This document shows positions 8,684 through 17,233 of a stretch of 64,000 bases of DNA, one piece after another; the stretch's first letter is position 1; every line of letters starts with the position of its first letter. This stretch comes from Labilithrix sp. (GTDB lineage Bacteria > Myxococcota_A > Polyangia > Polyangiales > Polyangiaceae). The position numbers and the translations under genes are program-made. The DNA lies in NCBI GenBank assembly GCA_019637195.1, contig JAHBWA010000027.1, positions 1 to 64,000 on the forward strand. The letters are read 5' to 3'. The notes beneath the pieces were generated by a model that searched no databases, was not told where the DNA came from, and saw nothing but the letters and a program-made list of their open reading frames with translations.

Positions 8684-8689
8684 AGCGTA
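8684..8689 (-). promoter_or_regulatory. Putative -10 TACGCT of leaderless GH13 promoter
   Basis: On the minus strand TACGCT ends 6 bases before the GTG start of the GH13 gene, and no ribosome-binding site is present. This spacing would place the transcript start at the start codon. Confidence 0.4.
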
Positions 8690-8832
8690 TCAGCCCGAGT
8701 GCCGCGCGGCATGACTCCTCGCGAGCGCCGGACGACGCGGCGCGGACGAGCGCCGGTACGACGCGCGGGCGAGGATCGCCCGGCGCGCGCCCTTGCTCGG
8801 GGCTCGCGCCGTAACCAAGCTCGTCGACACCG

Positions 8833-10296
8833 ATGCGATGGCCATGGATCCTCGGCGCGGCGTGTATCGCCGCCGCGTGCTCGTCGAAGAAGGACGCACC
8901 GAGCCAGACGGCGCGCGACGCCACCGAGCCGGAGCGCGACGGCGCCAGCGGCCCGGACGCGCCGCCGGCGCTCGTCGAGGACGGAGGCCCCGGCGCCGCC
9001 GCGCCCCGCGCGTACAGGCACTACGACGTCAACCACGTCCTATCGACGGGTCAGTCGGACAGCGTCGCGAACGGCGCGTCTCCCTTCCTCACGTCGACCC
9101 AGCCGTTCGGCAACATGTCCTTCGACGTCGGCGTCATGACGGGCGGCGACTGCGACGGCGACGGCTGCCTGCGCTACGAGACGCCGTCGGACTTCGCGCC
9201 GCTCGTCGAGGGCGATCGCTTCTTCGGTTACGGCGTCGAGACGATGTCCGCGGGCCTGGCGAACCAGGCGTCCGTGTTCGCCCGCGCCTGGCTCGCCGAG
9301 AAGGGCGCGGAGCCGAGGCACGACATCCTCGTCAGCCTGCACGGACGGAGCGGCAACACGTACTGGTGCCTGCGCAAGGGATCGTGCAACTACCTCTCGG
9401 GCTACGTGACGCCGTTCGCCGAGGCGCTCATGCAAGTAGAGAGCGCGAAGTCGATCGCCGCGAGCAAGGGCAAGTCCTACGTCGTGCGCGCCGTGACCGC
9501 GATCCACGGCGGCTCCGACCACCAGGATCGGCAGAACGAGCTGTCGTTCATCGCGCGGAGCGACGGCACCGGCGTCGTGGGCAACTACGCCGAGGCGCTC
9601 CTCGAATGGCAGCGCGACTACGAGACCGACGTCCGCGCGATCACCGGTCAGACGGAGGCGGTGCCGCTGCTGATCTCGCAGTTCGGGAGCTGGACGGACA
9701 CGCCGGTCAGCAACATTCCGGTTCGCCAGCTCGAGGCCCACGTGCGGGCGCCGGGCAAGGTCGTCGTCGTCACCCCGAACTACCCGTTCGAGCACTACGT
9801 CGACTGCCTCCACTACTCGAACTACTCGCAGCGGCGCATCGGCGCCTACTTCGCGAAGGCGTACCATCGCATCGTGGTCGAGGGCGGGACGTTCGAACCG
9901 CTCCGACCGCTCTCGGTGACGCGCGCCGCGAACGTGCTGACCGTGAAGTTCCACGTCCCCGTCCCGCCGATGGTCATCGACACGACGCGCGTGGCCGATC
10001 CGGGGAGCTACGGCTTCACCTACGCCGACAGCACGTCGTCGGCGACGATCGCCGGCGTCGCGCTCTCGGGCGCGGACACCGTCATCGTGACGCTCTCGGG
10101 CGCACCGACGGGCGCGGCGCGCAAGCTCCGCTACGCGCTGAACGCGCCGGTGCCGCACGCCTGCCCGGGTCCGAAGGAGGGCGCGCGCGGCAACCTCCGC
10201 GACTCCGACGCGACGGCGGGCTACCACACGGACGCCGAAGGCCGTGCGTACGAGCTGTACAACTGGGCGGTGGAGTTCGAGCTCGACGTCCTCTGA
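8833..10296 (+). CDS. SGNH/SASA-type esterase lipoprotein
   Basis: This 487-residue protein begins with a lipoprotein signal (IAAACSS). The catalytic-type N-terminal block is STGQSDS, resembling the GQS box of sialate-O-acetylesterase/carbohydrate-esterase-6-like SGNH hydrolases. A later VTAIHGGSDH block carries the likely Asp/His of the triad. The C-terminal third (about 370-480) looks beta-rich and may be an accessory module. It probably removes acyl groups from a polysaccharide at the cell surface. It is divergent from the GH13 gene across 155 bases, and together they suggest glycan degradation. No good ribosome-binding site is visible; a second ATG lies at 8838 out of frame. The family call rests on short motifs. 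Confidence 0.65.
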   Translation: MRWPWILGAACIAAACSSKKDAPSQTARDATEPERDGASGPDAPPALVEDGGPGAAAPRAYRHYDVNHVLSTGQSDSVANGASPFLTSTQPFGNMSFDVGVMTGGDCDGDGCLRYETPSDFAPLVEGDRFFGYGVETMSAGLANQASVFARAWLAEKGAEPRHDILVSLHGRSGNTYWCLRKGSCNYLSGYVTPFAEALMQVESAKSIAASKGKSYVVRAVTAIHGGSDHQDRQNELSFIARSDGTGVVGNYAEALLEWQRDYETDVRAITGQTEAVPLLISQFGSWTDTPVSNIPVRQLEAHVRAPGKVVVVTPNYPFEHYVDCLHYSNYSQRRIGAYFAKAYHRIVVEGGTFEPLRPLSVTRAANVLTVKFHVPVPPMVIDTTRVADPGSYGFTYADSTSSATIAGVALSGADTVIVTLSGAPTGAARKLRYALNAPVPHACPGPKEGARGNLRDSDATAGYHTDAEGRAYELYNWAVEFELDVL

Positions 10297-10381
10297 CGGG
10301 TCGTCGCGAGTCGCCCGGGGCCGCGGCGCCGGAGCCTCGCGGCCCGACCGACGGGACGCTCCCAAGCGGTCCGATCTGAGC

Positions 10382-10387
10382 GATACT
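10382..10387 (+). promoter_or_regulatory. Putative -10 GATACT before CDF transporter start
   Basis: GATACT ends 7 bases before the ATG at 10395, with no intervening ribosome-binding site. The spacing suggests leaderless transcription. Confidence 0.35.
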
Positions 10388-10394
10388 CCGGCCC

Positions 10395-11393
10395 ATGGGC
10401 GGAGAGACGGACGCGAGGGCCGACGGACACGGCGGCACCGGCCACATCATCCAGTCGCTCGTCGTCAACCTCGTCATCGCGGCGGTGAAGGCGGTCGCGG
10501 CGTACTTCACGAAGTCGGGATCGATGCTCGCCGAGGCGCTGCACTCGTTCTCCGACTGCGGCAACCAGCTCTTGCTCCTCGTCGGCGTGCGGCAGGCGCG
10601 GAAGCCCGCGGACGAGCGGCATCCGTTCGGCTACGGGCGCGCGGTCTACTTCTGGTCGTTCATGGTGGCGCTGATGCTGTTCCTCGGCGGCGGCGTGTTC
10701 TCGATCTACGAAGGCATCCACAAGCTCCGCGAGCCCGAGCCCGTCGAGCGGGTCTGGCTCGGCATCGGGATCCTGGCCGTCTCGCTCCTCCTCGAGGGGG
10801 GCGCGACGCTCTCGAACATCCGCGAGCTGAACCGGCGGCGCGGCGAGAAGGGCTTCTACCAGTACCTGAAGGACACGACCGACTCGGACCTGGTCGTCGT
10901 GTTCGGAGAGAACTCGGCGGCGGTGCTCGGGCTCATCCTCGCGATCGGCGCGCTCGCGCTCGCGGCGGTCACCGGCGACGGCCGCTGGGACGGCGTCGGC
11001 AGCGCGGCGATCGGCCTCGTCCTCGTCGGCGTCGCCGTCTTCCTCGCGATCGAGGTCAGCTCGCTCCTCCTCGGCGAAGCGGCCGCGCCGGAGATCACCG
11101 AGGCGGCGCGCGAGACGGCGAAGAAGTTCCCCGAGCTCGAGAAGGTGCTCAACGTCGTGACGATGCAGCAGGGGCCCGGTGAGGTCCTCGTCCACGTGAA
11201 GCTCGCGTTCACGCCCTCGCTCACGGTCGAGGAGGCGTGCCGGATCATCAACGCCTACGAAGACGCGTTCCGCGCGGCGCGCTCCGAGGTGCGGTGGGTC
11301 TTCGTCGAGCCGGACATCCCGCGGGTCGTGGCCTCGCTGCGGCCGGCGGGGAGGTCGCCCGCCGCGGACGAGGCGCGCGCCGCCGAGGCCTGA
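10395..11393 (+). CDS. Cation diffusion facilitator (CDF) transporter, SLC30A9-like
   Basis: A 332-residue inner-membrane protein with about six hydrophobic helices and a C-terminal cytoplasmic domain (about 235-310). TM2 carries HSFSDCGNQ, matching the CDF metal-binding H/S-x-x-D pattern, and HPFGYGRA follows as in the family. In TM5 the usual HxxxD metal pair is replaced by an ENSAAVLGL segment, as in the divergent SLC30A9/TMEM163-like branch. CDF proteins export Zn, Mn, Fe or Co in exchange for protons. The altered site makes metal choice or even transport uncertain. It converges on the P450 gene and the junction holds an inverted repeat. Confidence 0.85.
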   Translation: MGGETDARADGHGGTGHIIQSLVVNLVIAAVKAVAAYFTKSGSMLAEALHSFSDCGNQLLLLVGVRQARKPADERHPFGYGRAVYFWSFMVALMLFLGGGVFSIYEGIHKLREPEPVERVWLGIGILAVSLLLEGGATLSNIRELNRRRGEKGFYQYLKDTTDSDLVVVFGENSAAVLGLILAIGALALAAVTGDGRWDGVGSAAIGLVLVGVAVFLAIEVSSLLLGEAAAPEITEAARETAKKFPELEKVLNVVTMQQGPGEVLVHVKLAFTPSLTVEEACRIINAYEDAFRAARSEVRWVFVEPDIPRVVASLRPAGRSPAADEARAAEA

Positions 11394-11465
11394 ACGCTCC
11401 GGCGGCCGCGTGGACCGCGGCGCGAGACGCGCTCGCGAGGAGCCTCGCGTTGCCACGGCGCCTTC

Positions 11466-11490
11466 GCCGCGTGACGTCTCCTCACGCGGC
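11466..11490. terminator. 9-bp inverted repeat at CDF/P450 convergent junction
   Basis: GCCGCGTGA (11466-11474) and TCACGCGGC (11482-11490) pair perfectly around a 7-base loop. The right arm contains the stop codon of the minus-strand P450 gene. There is no T-run on either side, so it would be a bidirectional, non-canonical terminator or an mRNA 3'-end stabiliser. Confidence 0.45.
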
Positions 11491-12912
11491 CGACGCGCCG
11501 GCGGGGCGCCGCGTCACGTGGACGCCGCGCTTCGGCCGGAGCGTGATGAGCGGATCGAGCTCGACGCGGAACCCCGACGCGAGCGAGAGCCGCTCCTGCC
11601 GGACGATCATCGCGAGGATGATCTGCGCCTCCATCATGGCGAAGTGATTCCCGATGCACGTCCGCGCGCCGCCACCGAACGGCAGGTACGTGTAGCGCGG
11701 ACGCCCCTCGGCGCGGTCCGCCCGGAAGCGCTCGGGATCGAACACCTCGGGGCGGTCCCAGTACGCCGGGTGCCGGTGGATGACGTACGGGCACACGCCG
11801 ACGATGCTCCCCGCCTTCACCGGGAAGCCGCCGAGCGTGTCGGGCTCGACGCTCTGCCGCTCGAAGATCCAGGCCGGCGGATAGAGTCGCAGGGCCTCCT
11901 CGAGGACGCGCTTCGTGTACTCGAGCGCGCGGACGTCCTCGAGCACCGGATCGCGATCGCCGAGCACGCGCGTCGCCTCCTCGCGGACCCGCGCCTCGAT
12001 CTCGGGGTGCTCCGCGAGGAGGTGGAACGTCCAGGAGAGCAGGTTCGCCGTCGTCTCGTGGCCGGCGAGGACCATCGTGATGATCTCGTCGCGCAGCTGG
12101 CGATCGGTCATCCGGTCTCCGGCGTCGCCGTCTCCGCCGTCGTCGACGGCGGCCATCAGCATCCCGAGGAGATCGTCCCCGTAGCCCTTGCTCGCGGCCG
12201 CCTGCGCCCGCCGATCGGCGATGAGGCGGTAGACGATGCCGTCGAGCGTCTTCATCGCCTTCTTGAAGCGGAGGTTCGCGGGCGTCGGCACGTACGGCGG
12301 GATCGGGACGATCGACTCGGCGAAGTCGTTCGCCCAGCGGAGCGCGGTGTCGAGCGCGCGACCGACCTCGCGGGCGTCGCCGTCGACGTCGGCCGAGAAG
12401 AGCGTCATCCCGACGATGCGGAACGTCAGGCGCATCATCTCCTCGTGGACGCAGAACGCGCGCGCGGCGCCGAGGTCATCGTCCCGCCAGCGTTCGAGCA
12501 TGGCGCGCGTCGCGCCGGCCATCTGCGCGGCGAAGCCGGCGAGGTGCGCCCGATGAAACGCGGGCTGCGCGAGCTTTCGCTGGCGCCGCCACTGGTCGCC
12601 CTCGCTCGTCAGGAGCCCCTCGCCGAGGACGGCCTTGAGCCCGACGTAGTTGCGGCTCTTCGTGTACGCCTTGGCGTTGTCGAGCAGGACGTGGCGCACG
12701 ACGTCCGGATCGGTCACCAGGTAGTAGTCGAACGGCCCGAAGCGGCACCGGACCACGTCGCCGTACTGCTCGCGCGAACGAGTCATGAACCCGAGGGGAT
12801 CGCGCCAGGCCGGGAACGCGCTCCCGAAGAACGGGATTCCCCGTGGGCCCGGCGCGGCGATGGATGAAGCGGCGGCACGCGAAGGCGCGCTGGCGTGGCT
12901 CGTCTCGTTCAT
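11482..12912 (-). CDS. Cytochrome P450
   Basis: This 476-residue haem-thiolate monooxygenase shows all key P450 blocks. The I-helix is AGHETT (about residues 282-287), ExxR lies in EEALRLYPP, then PERF, and the haem loop FGGGARTCIG (about 410-419) carries the axial Cys. There is no membrane anchor. The general sequence style is that of the CYP102/CYP110-like bacterial group acting on fatty acids or terpenoids, but no redox partner is fused or adjacent. The ATG at 12910-12912 has GGAGG 6 bases upstream, which decides the start over longer readings. It is divergent from a TetR gene, the usual arrangement for a regulator controlling a P450. Confidence 0.93.
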   Translation of the reverse strand: MNETSHASAPSRAAASSIAAPGPRGIPFFGSAFPAWRDPLGFMTRSREQYGDVVRCRFGPFDYYLVTDPDVVRHVLLDNAKAYTKSRNYVGLKAVLGEGLLTSEGDQWRRQRKLAQPAFHRAHLAGFAAQMAGATRAMLERWRDDDLGAARAFCVHEEMMRLTFRIVGMTLFSADVDGDAREVGRALDTALRWANDFAESIVPIPPYVPTPANLRFKKAMKTLDGIVYRLIADRRAQAAASKGYGDDLLGMLMAAVDDGGDGDAGDRMTDRQLRDEIITMVLAGHETTANLLSWTFHLLAEHPEIEARVREEATRVLGDRDPVLEDVRALEYTKRVLEEALRLYPPAWIFERQSVEPDTLGGFPVKAGSIVGVCPYVIHRHPAYWDRPEVFDPERFRADRAEGRPRYTYLPFGGGARTCIGNHFAMMEAQIILAMIVRQERLSLASGFRVELDPLITLRPKRGVHVTRRPAGASAA

Positions 12913-12971
12913 GGCATCCCTCCGGCTCGCCTCGCGGCTCCATCCCCAACACGGGTAGAAGGTGAGATAAT

Positions 12972-13005
12972 CCTCATGTTCGCTCGCTGCGCCTCGAATG
13001 TGAGG
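12972..13005. promoter_or_regulatory. Imperfect inverted repeat, candidate TetR operator
   Basis: CCTCATGTTCG (12972-12982) and CGAATGTGAGG (12995-13005) match at 9 of 11 positions as an inverted repeat. It lies in the 101-base gap between the divergent P450 and TetR genes. A related CTCATGTTTG copy covers the TetR start itself (13011-13020). Autoregulation is inferred. Confidence 0.4.
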
Positions 13006-13013
13006 CATGGCTC

Positions 13014-13736
13014 ATGTTTGTCAACTCCAAGCCCAGAAAGACCGTGAAACGCAAGGTCACCGCCGCCCCGGAGGCCCGCCCCGACCGCCGCGTCCCGACG
13101 CAGGAGCGAAGCCGCCAGCGCGTGGAGCGGATCCTCGAGGCCGCCGCCCAGGTCTTCGCCGCCGACGGCTACGAGGTCGCGACGATGGACGCGATCGCCG
13201 CGCGCGCCGAGACGTCGATCGGCTCGATCTACCAGTTCTATCCGAACAAGGCGGCCGTCTTCGACGCGCTCGTCCGCCGTCACCACGACCGCGTCCGCGT
13301 CTTCTTCGACGGGCTCTTCGCGGGGCCGCTCCTCGAGGGATCTTGGAGCTCGCTCCTCGACTCCGGCATCGACGCCGTCGCGGCGCTCCACACGGCCGAC
13401 GCAGGCTTCCGCGCCGTCTTTCGGGGCCTCCACTTCACGGAGGCGACGCTCGACGAGGGCGAGGCGCTCAACCGAGAGCTCGCCGAGCGCGTCGCCGTCG
13501 TCCTCGAGCAGAAGCTCCCGGGGCTGCCCGCGCCGCGACGCGCGTTCGTCGCGATGATGGTCGTCGAGCTCGTCAGCGCGATGCTCATCCTCTCGGCGCG
13601 GAGGCCCGAGGAGGCGAGCGCCGTGATGGCGGAGACGAAGGTCCTCTTGCGGCTGTACCTGGCCCCGTACGACGACGGCGGCGGGAAGGTCTCCGCCAAG
13701 GGTCGCTCCACGCTAAGATCACGCCGACGAGCCTAA
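13014..13736 (+). CDS. TetR/AcrR-family transcriptional regulator
   Basis: The 240-residue protein has a TetR DNA-binding domain at about residues 30-80 (ERILEAAAQVFAADGYEVATM followed by the IAARAETSIGSIYQFYPNK recognition helix, here split for brevity). The helical ligand-binding domain has no recognisable ligand signature. A Lys/Arg-rich N-terminal tail precedes the HTH, and a basic tail ends the protein. It is encoded back-to-back with the P450, with a candidate operator in the shared gap, so it most likely represses the P450 gene and itself until a small molecule binds. An uncharacterised gene follows 18 bases after its stop on the same strand. Confidence 0.9.
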   Translation: MFVNSKPRKTVKRKVTAAPEARPDRRVPTQERSRQRVERILEAAAQVFAADGYEVATMDAIAARAETSIGSIYQFYPNKAAVFDALVRRHHDRVRVFFDGLFAGPLLEGSWSSLLDSGIDAVAALHTADAGFRAVFRGLHFTEATLDEGEALNRELAERVAVVLEQKLPGLPAPRRAFVAMMVVELVSAMLILSARRPEEASAVMAETKVLLRLYLAPYDDGGGKVSAKGRSTLRSRRRA

Positions 13737-13754
13737 CGTCGCCTCGCTTCGTTC

Positions 13755-15194
13755 ATGAGTGACCTCAAGGGCAAGAGACCGCGCATCCTCGGGGCCCGCG
13801 TCGCCGGGCTGAGGCTCACGCCGGAGGAGCGCTTCTTGATGGCGCGGATCGACGGCGCGCGCTCCGTGTCCGATCTCGCGCACGTCACCGGCATCGAGGC
13901 GGCGCGCGTCGAGCAGATCGTCTCGAAGCTCGCCTTCGAGGGCGCCGTCGACCTGGGCGAGCCGAAGGCGGCGCCCCCGCTGGCCGGCATCGCCGGGCTC
14001 GAGGACGGCGGGACCACGTCGATGGCCGAGCTCGCGGCGGCCCTCGGGATGGATCCGAGCACCTTCGCGGCCGACGAGCCGGCTCCCCCGTCGACGCCGC
14101 CGTCCGCGCGCCCGCGTCCGCGCGTACAGCTCCGCCGCCGCGAGCCGGCGCCGCCGATCGCGCCGCCCCCCGCGCCGGAGCCGGTCCAGCACCTCGACGC
14201 CTTCGACGATCTCCCGCCCGCGCCCGCGCACGAGCCGGCGCTCGAGTCTGGGCTCGAGCTCGGCTCCTCGCCCGACCTCGAGGCCGTCGCGGGGCTCGTC
14301 GAGCGCATGCCCGCTCGGCGCGCGAGCGATCCCGATCTGCCCGAGATGCTCACCGCGCTGGACGACGCCGCGCTCGAGGCCTTCGGCGAGGGCGAAGGCG
14401 CGGCCGCCGAGCTCGAGGAGGTGCGCGACGACGCCGCGGGAGAGCCCGCCGCGCCGATCGACCCGAAGGCCGACGAGATCTCCCGCGCGGTCGCGGAGCG
14501 CAACTACCGCCAGGTCTACGAGAAGCGCTGGCACGAGCTCACGGTCGATCAACGCATCGCCGGCGCGCACACGGCGAAGGGCACCGACCTCCTCGCGCTC
14601 TGCTTCGACGCCGATCCGCGCGTCATCGGCGCGATCCTCGAGAACGCCGCCTGCGGGCTCGACCACGTGCGCCTCATCGCCTTCCACCACCGGACCGGCA
14701 CCGGCCTCGAGATCGTCGCCCGGCGTCAGGACTGGCTCCGCGATCTCCTCGTCGAGCGACGGCTCCTCCGGAACCCGATGATCGGAGAGATCGTCCTCGG
14801 CCGCGTGATGGGACCGAAGCGCCTCTTCCCGACGTACAAGATCGCGATCGACCGCGACATCCCGGAGCTGACTCGCATCAAGTGCCGCGGCTACCTCCGG
14901 CAGAAGTGGCAGACCGCGCCGTCCGAGGAGCGCGCCGACCTGCTCCTCCGCACCGAAGGGCGCTGCCTCATCCTCATGACGGGGTGCACCTTCGACGCGA
15001 AGACGACCGCGATCCTCTGCGGACGGCCCATCAACTCGGTGATGTTCGTCCAGTCGATCGCGAAGTTCGGCTCGTCGCCGCCGGCGCTGCTCGCCCACCT
15101 GTTCAAGCAGGCGTTCGTGCGCAAGAGCCCGCCGCTGAAGAAGATGCTCCTCGCGCACCCGAACATGCCGGGAGACGTGAAGCGCGGCGTCTGA
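13755..15194 (+). CDS. Uncharacterised protein with N-terminal winged-helix-like module
   Basis: This 479-residue cytoplasmic protein begins with a short helical module (about residues 14-65). The pattern is LTPEERFLMARIDG, then LAHVTGI, then IVSKLAFEGAV, which also opens the protein at 61998-63347. A Pro/Glu-rich linker (about 100-235) follows, then an all-helical C-terminal region of about 240 residues. That region has HEAT-like character (LLALCFDADPRVIGAIL), repeated Leu/Ala helices and Cys in TGCTFDAK. I do not recognise the C-terminal domain. No membrane helix or signal is present. It may be co-transcribed with the TetR gene (18-base gap). A signalling or assembly adaptor is only a guess. 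Confidence 0.75.
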   Translation: MSDLKGKRPRILGARVAGLRLTPEERFLMARIDGARSVSDLAHVTGIEAARVEQIVSKLAFEGAVDLGEPKAAPPLAGIAGLEDGGTTSMAELAAALGMDPSTFAADEPAPPSTPPSARPRPRVQLRRREPAPPIAPPPAPEPVQHLDAFDDLPPAPAHEPALESGLELGSSPDLEAVAGLVERMPARRASDPDLPEMLTALDDAALEAFGEGEGAAAELEEVRDDAAGEPAAPIDPKADEISRAVAERNYRQVYEKRWHELTVDQRIAGAHTAKGTDLLALCFDADPRVIGAILENAACGLDHVRLIAFHHRTGTGLEIVARRQDWLRDLLVERRLLRNPMIGEIVLGRVMGPKRLFPTYKIAIDRDIPELTRIKCRGYLRQKWQTAPSEERADLLLRTEGRCLILMTGCTFDAKTTAILCGRPINSVMFVQSIAKFGSSPPALLAHLFKQAFVRKSPPLKKMLLAHPNMPGDVKRGV

Positions 15195-15218
15195 CGCCGC
15201 GCCGCCCGCCGCGGGCGG
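15184..15218. terminator. Two adjacent hairpins at convergent junction
   Basis: GCGGCGT/ACGCCGC (15184-15190 and 15194-15200, 3-base loop) surrounds the stop codon of the upstream gene. CCGCCCGC/GCGGGCGG (15202-15209 and 15211-15218) follows two bases later. They sit between this gene and the convergent phosphatase gene. No T-run is present, so termination is inferred from position and stem quality. Confidence 0.5.
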
Positions 15219-15228
15219 GAGGAGCGCG

Positions 15229-16308
15229 TCAGGGCTTGACGGTGGTGTGCGTGAACTCGGTCTTGCCGTTCTCGTCGATGAACTCGGCCGTGAGCTTCTT
15301 TCCCTCGATGACGATGTAGAGGAAGCCGAGCGCGAGCGACTCGAAGAGCGACGCGTTCTTCCCGCCGAGCTTCGTCGCCTTGGCGCCCGCCCCGGACACC
15401 GCGAGCTCCGTGCCCTTGCAGCTCTCGTTGAGCCACTGGCGGCTGTGGTCGTGGCCGCTCAGGTAGAGGTCGACCTTCCCGCAGATCGTGTCCTCGAGGT
15501 AGCTCTTCACGGACTTTCCGTTCGCCGGCTCCGGCGGCACGATCAGGCCGTCGAGCCGCGCGTCGTAGCGGCCGGCGTTGCCGTGCGGCCCGTTCGACTT
15601 GTACGGGTGGTGCCCGAAGGCGATCTTCCACTCCGCCGTAGAGGCGGCGATCCACGCGGAGACGTCTTTGCGCTGCGCGGAGTCCTGGCCGAACATCGCC
15701 ATGTTCGTGTCCAGGCCGAAGGTCTCGAGGACGCCCTCGCCCGCCGGCGGCACGTGGCGCCAGTACGCCGACGGGAGCTTCCACTTCTTCGACTTGGCGG
15801 TGTAGGCGATCTGGTGCTGCCCGCGCGCGAAGTCCGTGCCGAGGCCGTCGTGACCGTAGTCGTGGTTGCCGAGCACGATCCAGAAGTCGAGGTCGACGGC
15901 CGCGTACGGGACCTCGAAATGCGACTGGAAGATCGGATCGTCCGCCGACGACGCGCCGCTGTCGTAGAGGTTGTCGCCGAGGAGCTGGACGAAGTCGCAG
16001 CCGCGCGCCGCGCAGTGTGCGGAGATCGTGTTTCCGATCTTCAGCTGCGCGCTGGAGCCCGTTCCGGTGTCGCCCATGGCGATGAAGCGCACGCTCTTCG
16101 GCGCCGCCGGGGCGCCCCCGGAGGAGCCGGCGTCCCCGCCGCCCACCGGGTCCCCGCCGGAGCTCGACGAGCCGCCCGACGAGCTCGACGACGAGCCGCC
16201 CGACGACGACGACTCGTCCGACGCACCGCCGGCCCCGCTCGACGCGCCCTCGCCGCCGCACGCGGCGACGATGATCATGAGTGACACGAAGCCGGTAAGA
16301 CGCTGCAT
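15229..16308 (-). CDS. Metallophosphatase lipoprotein (purple acid phosphatase-like)
   Basis: The 359-residue protein has a lipoprotein signal (IIVAACGG, Cys near residue 17) and a long Ser/Gly linker to about residue 70. A calcineurin-like metallophosphatase domain follows. Metal-binding blocks appear in order: AMGDTG, LLGDNLYDSG, VLGNHDYG, GHHPYKSNG and SGHDHSRQ. This set matches small purple acid phosphatases (ACP5-like), which hydrolyse phosphomonoesters at a dinuclear metal site. It should be a surface-tethered phosphatase that scavenges phosphate. AGGT..-like SD is weak (GGAAGA before the ATG). It reads away from MscL on the same strand, 158 bases downstream of that gene's stop. Confidence 0.9.
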   Translation of the reverse strand: MQRLTGFVSLMIIVAACGGEGASSGAGGASDESSSSGGSSSSSSGGSSSSGGDPVGGGDAGSSGGAPAAPKSVRFIAMGDTGTGSSAQLKIGNTISAHCAARGCDFVQLLGDNLYDSGASSADDPIFQSHFEVPYAAVDLDFWIVLGNHDYGHDGLGTDFARGQHQIAYTAKSKKWKLPSAYWRHVPPAGEGVLETFGLDTNMAMFGQDSAQRKDVSAWIAASTAEWKIAFGHHPYKSNGPHGNAGRYDARLDGLIVPPEPANGKSVKSYLEDTICGKVDLYLSGHDHSRQWLNESCKGTELAVSGAGAKATKLGGKNASLFESLALGFLYIVIEGKKLTAEFIDENGKTEFTHTTVKP

Positions 16309-16453
16309 TCTTCCGTTCTCCCAGGTCTCTGCCGGAGCGACGACGCGGCACGCGCGCGGCGATCGTCCCCGACCCGTACAAGCCCCTACGCGCGGTGGCG
16401 TAGTGCGTCCATCACGACACCGTCTCGTTCGGCCAAGTGCTCGAAATCACGCC

Positions 16454-16466
16454 CCCGCCGGGCGGG
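16454..16466 (-). terminator. Short GC hairpin directly after mscL
   Basis: CCCGCC-G-GGCGGG forms a compact dyad immediately downstream of the MscL stop codon on the minus strand, followed by GCGTGATTTCGA. It could stop transcription, but the stem is short and the T-tract weak. Confidence 0.35.
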
Positions 16467-16892
16467 CTACGTCTTCGGTTTCGGCCGCGCTTGCGCCGCG
16501 AGGAGATCGCGGATCTCCGCGAGCAGCTTCTCCTGCGCGGTCGGGCCCGGCGGCGGCGCCGCGGTGCGGAACCGGTTGTAGAAGCGGACGATGACGAACA
16601 CGACGCTCGCGACGATGAGCAGCTCGAAGAACGACTGGAGCGCGGCGCCGTAGTTGACGGCGACCTCCTTGACGAGCTCCTTGCCGTCCGGCCCGAGCTG
16701 CGCGGGTTGCAGCGTGACCCTGAGCTCGTTGAAGTTGACCTTCCCGGTCGCGAGACCGATCGGCGGCATGATCACCTTCTCGACGAGCGCGTTGACGACC
16801 TTGCCCGAGGCCGCGCCGATGATCACGCCGACGGCGAGGTCGACGAAGTTCCCCTTGATCGCGAACTCGCGAAACTCCTTGAGGATGCTCAT
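16467..16892 (-). CDS. mscL: Large-conductance mechanosensitive channel MscL
   Basis: The 141-residue product is the length expected for MscL. It starts MSILKEFREFAIKGN with the amphipathic N-helix, followed by TM1 (VDLAVGVIIGAASGKVV), a periplasmic loop, TM2 (about 80-105, FFELLIVASVVFVIVRFYN) and a C-terminal charged helix (EKLLAEIRDLLA). It is a homopentameric inner-membrane tension valve that releases solutes on hypo-osmotic shock. The ATG at 16890-16892 has GGAGG five bases upstream, which rules out a longer N-terminus. It is divergent from the Kup potassium transporter across 341 bases; both serve turgor control. Confidence 0.96.
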   Translation of the reverse strand: MSILKEFREFAIKGNFVDLAVGVIIGAASGKVVNALVEKVIMPPIGLATGKVNFNELRVTLQPAQLGPDGKELVKEVAVNYGAALQSFFELLIVASVVFVIVRFYNRFRTAAPPPGPTAQEKLLAEIRDLLAAQARPKPKT

Positions 16893-17233
16893 GACGCCTC
16901 CTTTACTCCTTCGCGGCCGCGTCCATCGGACGAACGAATCGGCCGAGCTTCGCGGCGGGCACGGAGCCGGAGCCACGGTAGGGCTCTTGCTTTCGTACGG
17001 AGCAGGTAGCCCTCGAACGCGAGCGGATCCGCGGGGTTCGAGGATGACCTCGCGCACGGACGACCGCCCCGCGTGGTCACACCGCCGGCGATCGGAGCGG
17101 GCCCGGAGACCTCACCGCGCCCTCCCGGCTCGCGCCGGCCATTGCGGGCCGCCGGCAGGGGAACCTAGTCTGGCGGCGAGCGAACGACCGTTGACGGCCC
17201 AGGCGACGCCATCTCGCAACGCGAAGGATCGGC
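16893..17233. other. Divergent mscL/kup intergenic region, no gene seen
   Basis: This 341-base region separates two divergent osmotic-balance genes and must contain both promoters. I looked for a cyclic-di-AMP riboswitch before kup and could not match its conserved core. A GC-rich stretch at about 17120-17175 could fold, but no specific element is supported. A GAAGGAT Shine-Dalgarno-like sequence precedes the kup ATG. Confidence 0.5.

Noticed and set aside
16893-17233. Cyclic-di-AMP riboswitch upstream of kup
   Set aside because: A short GGGGAACC-like string is present but the rest of the conserved core could not be matched.
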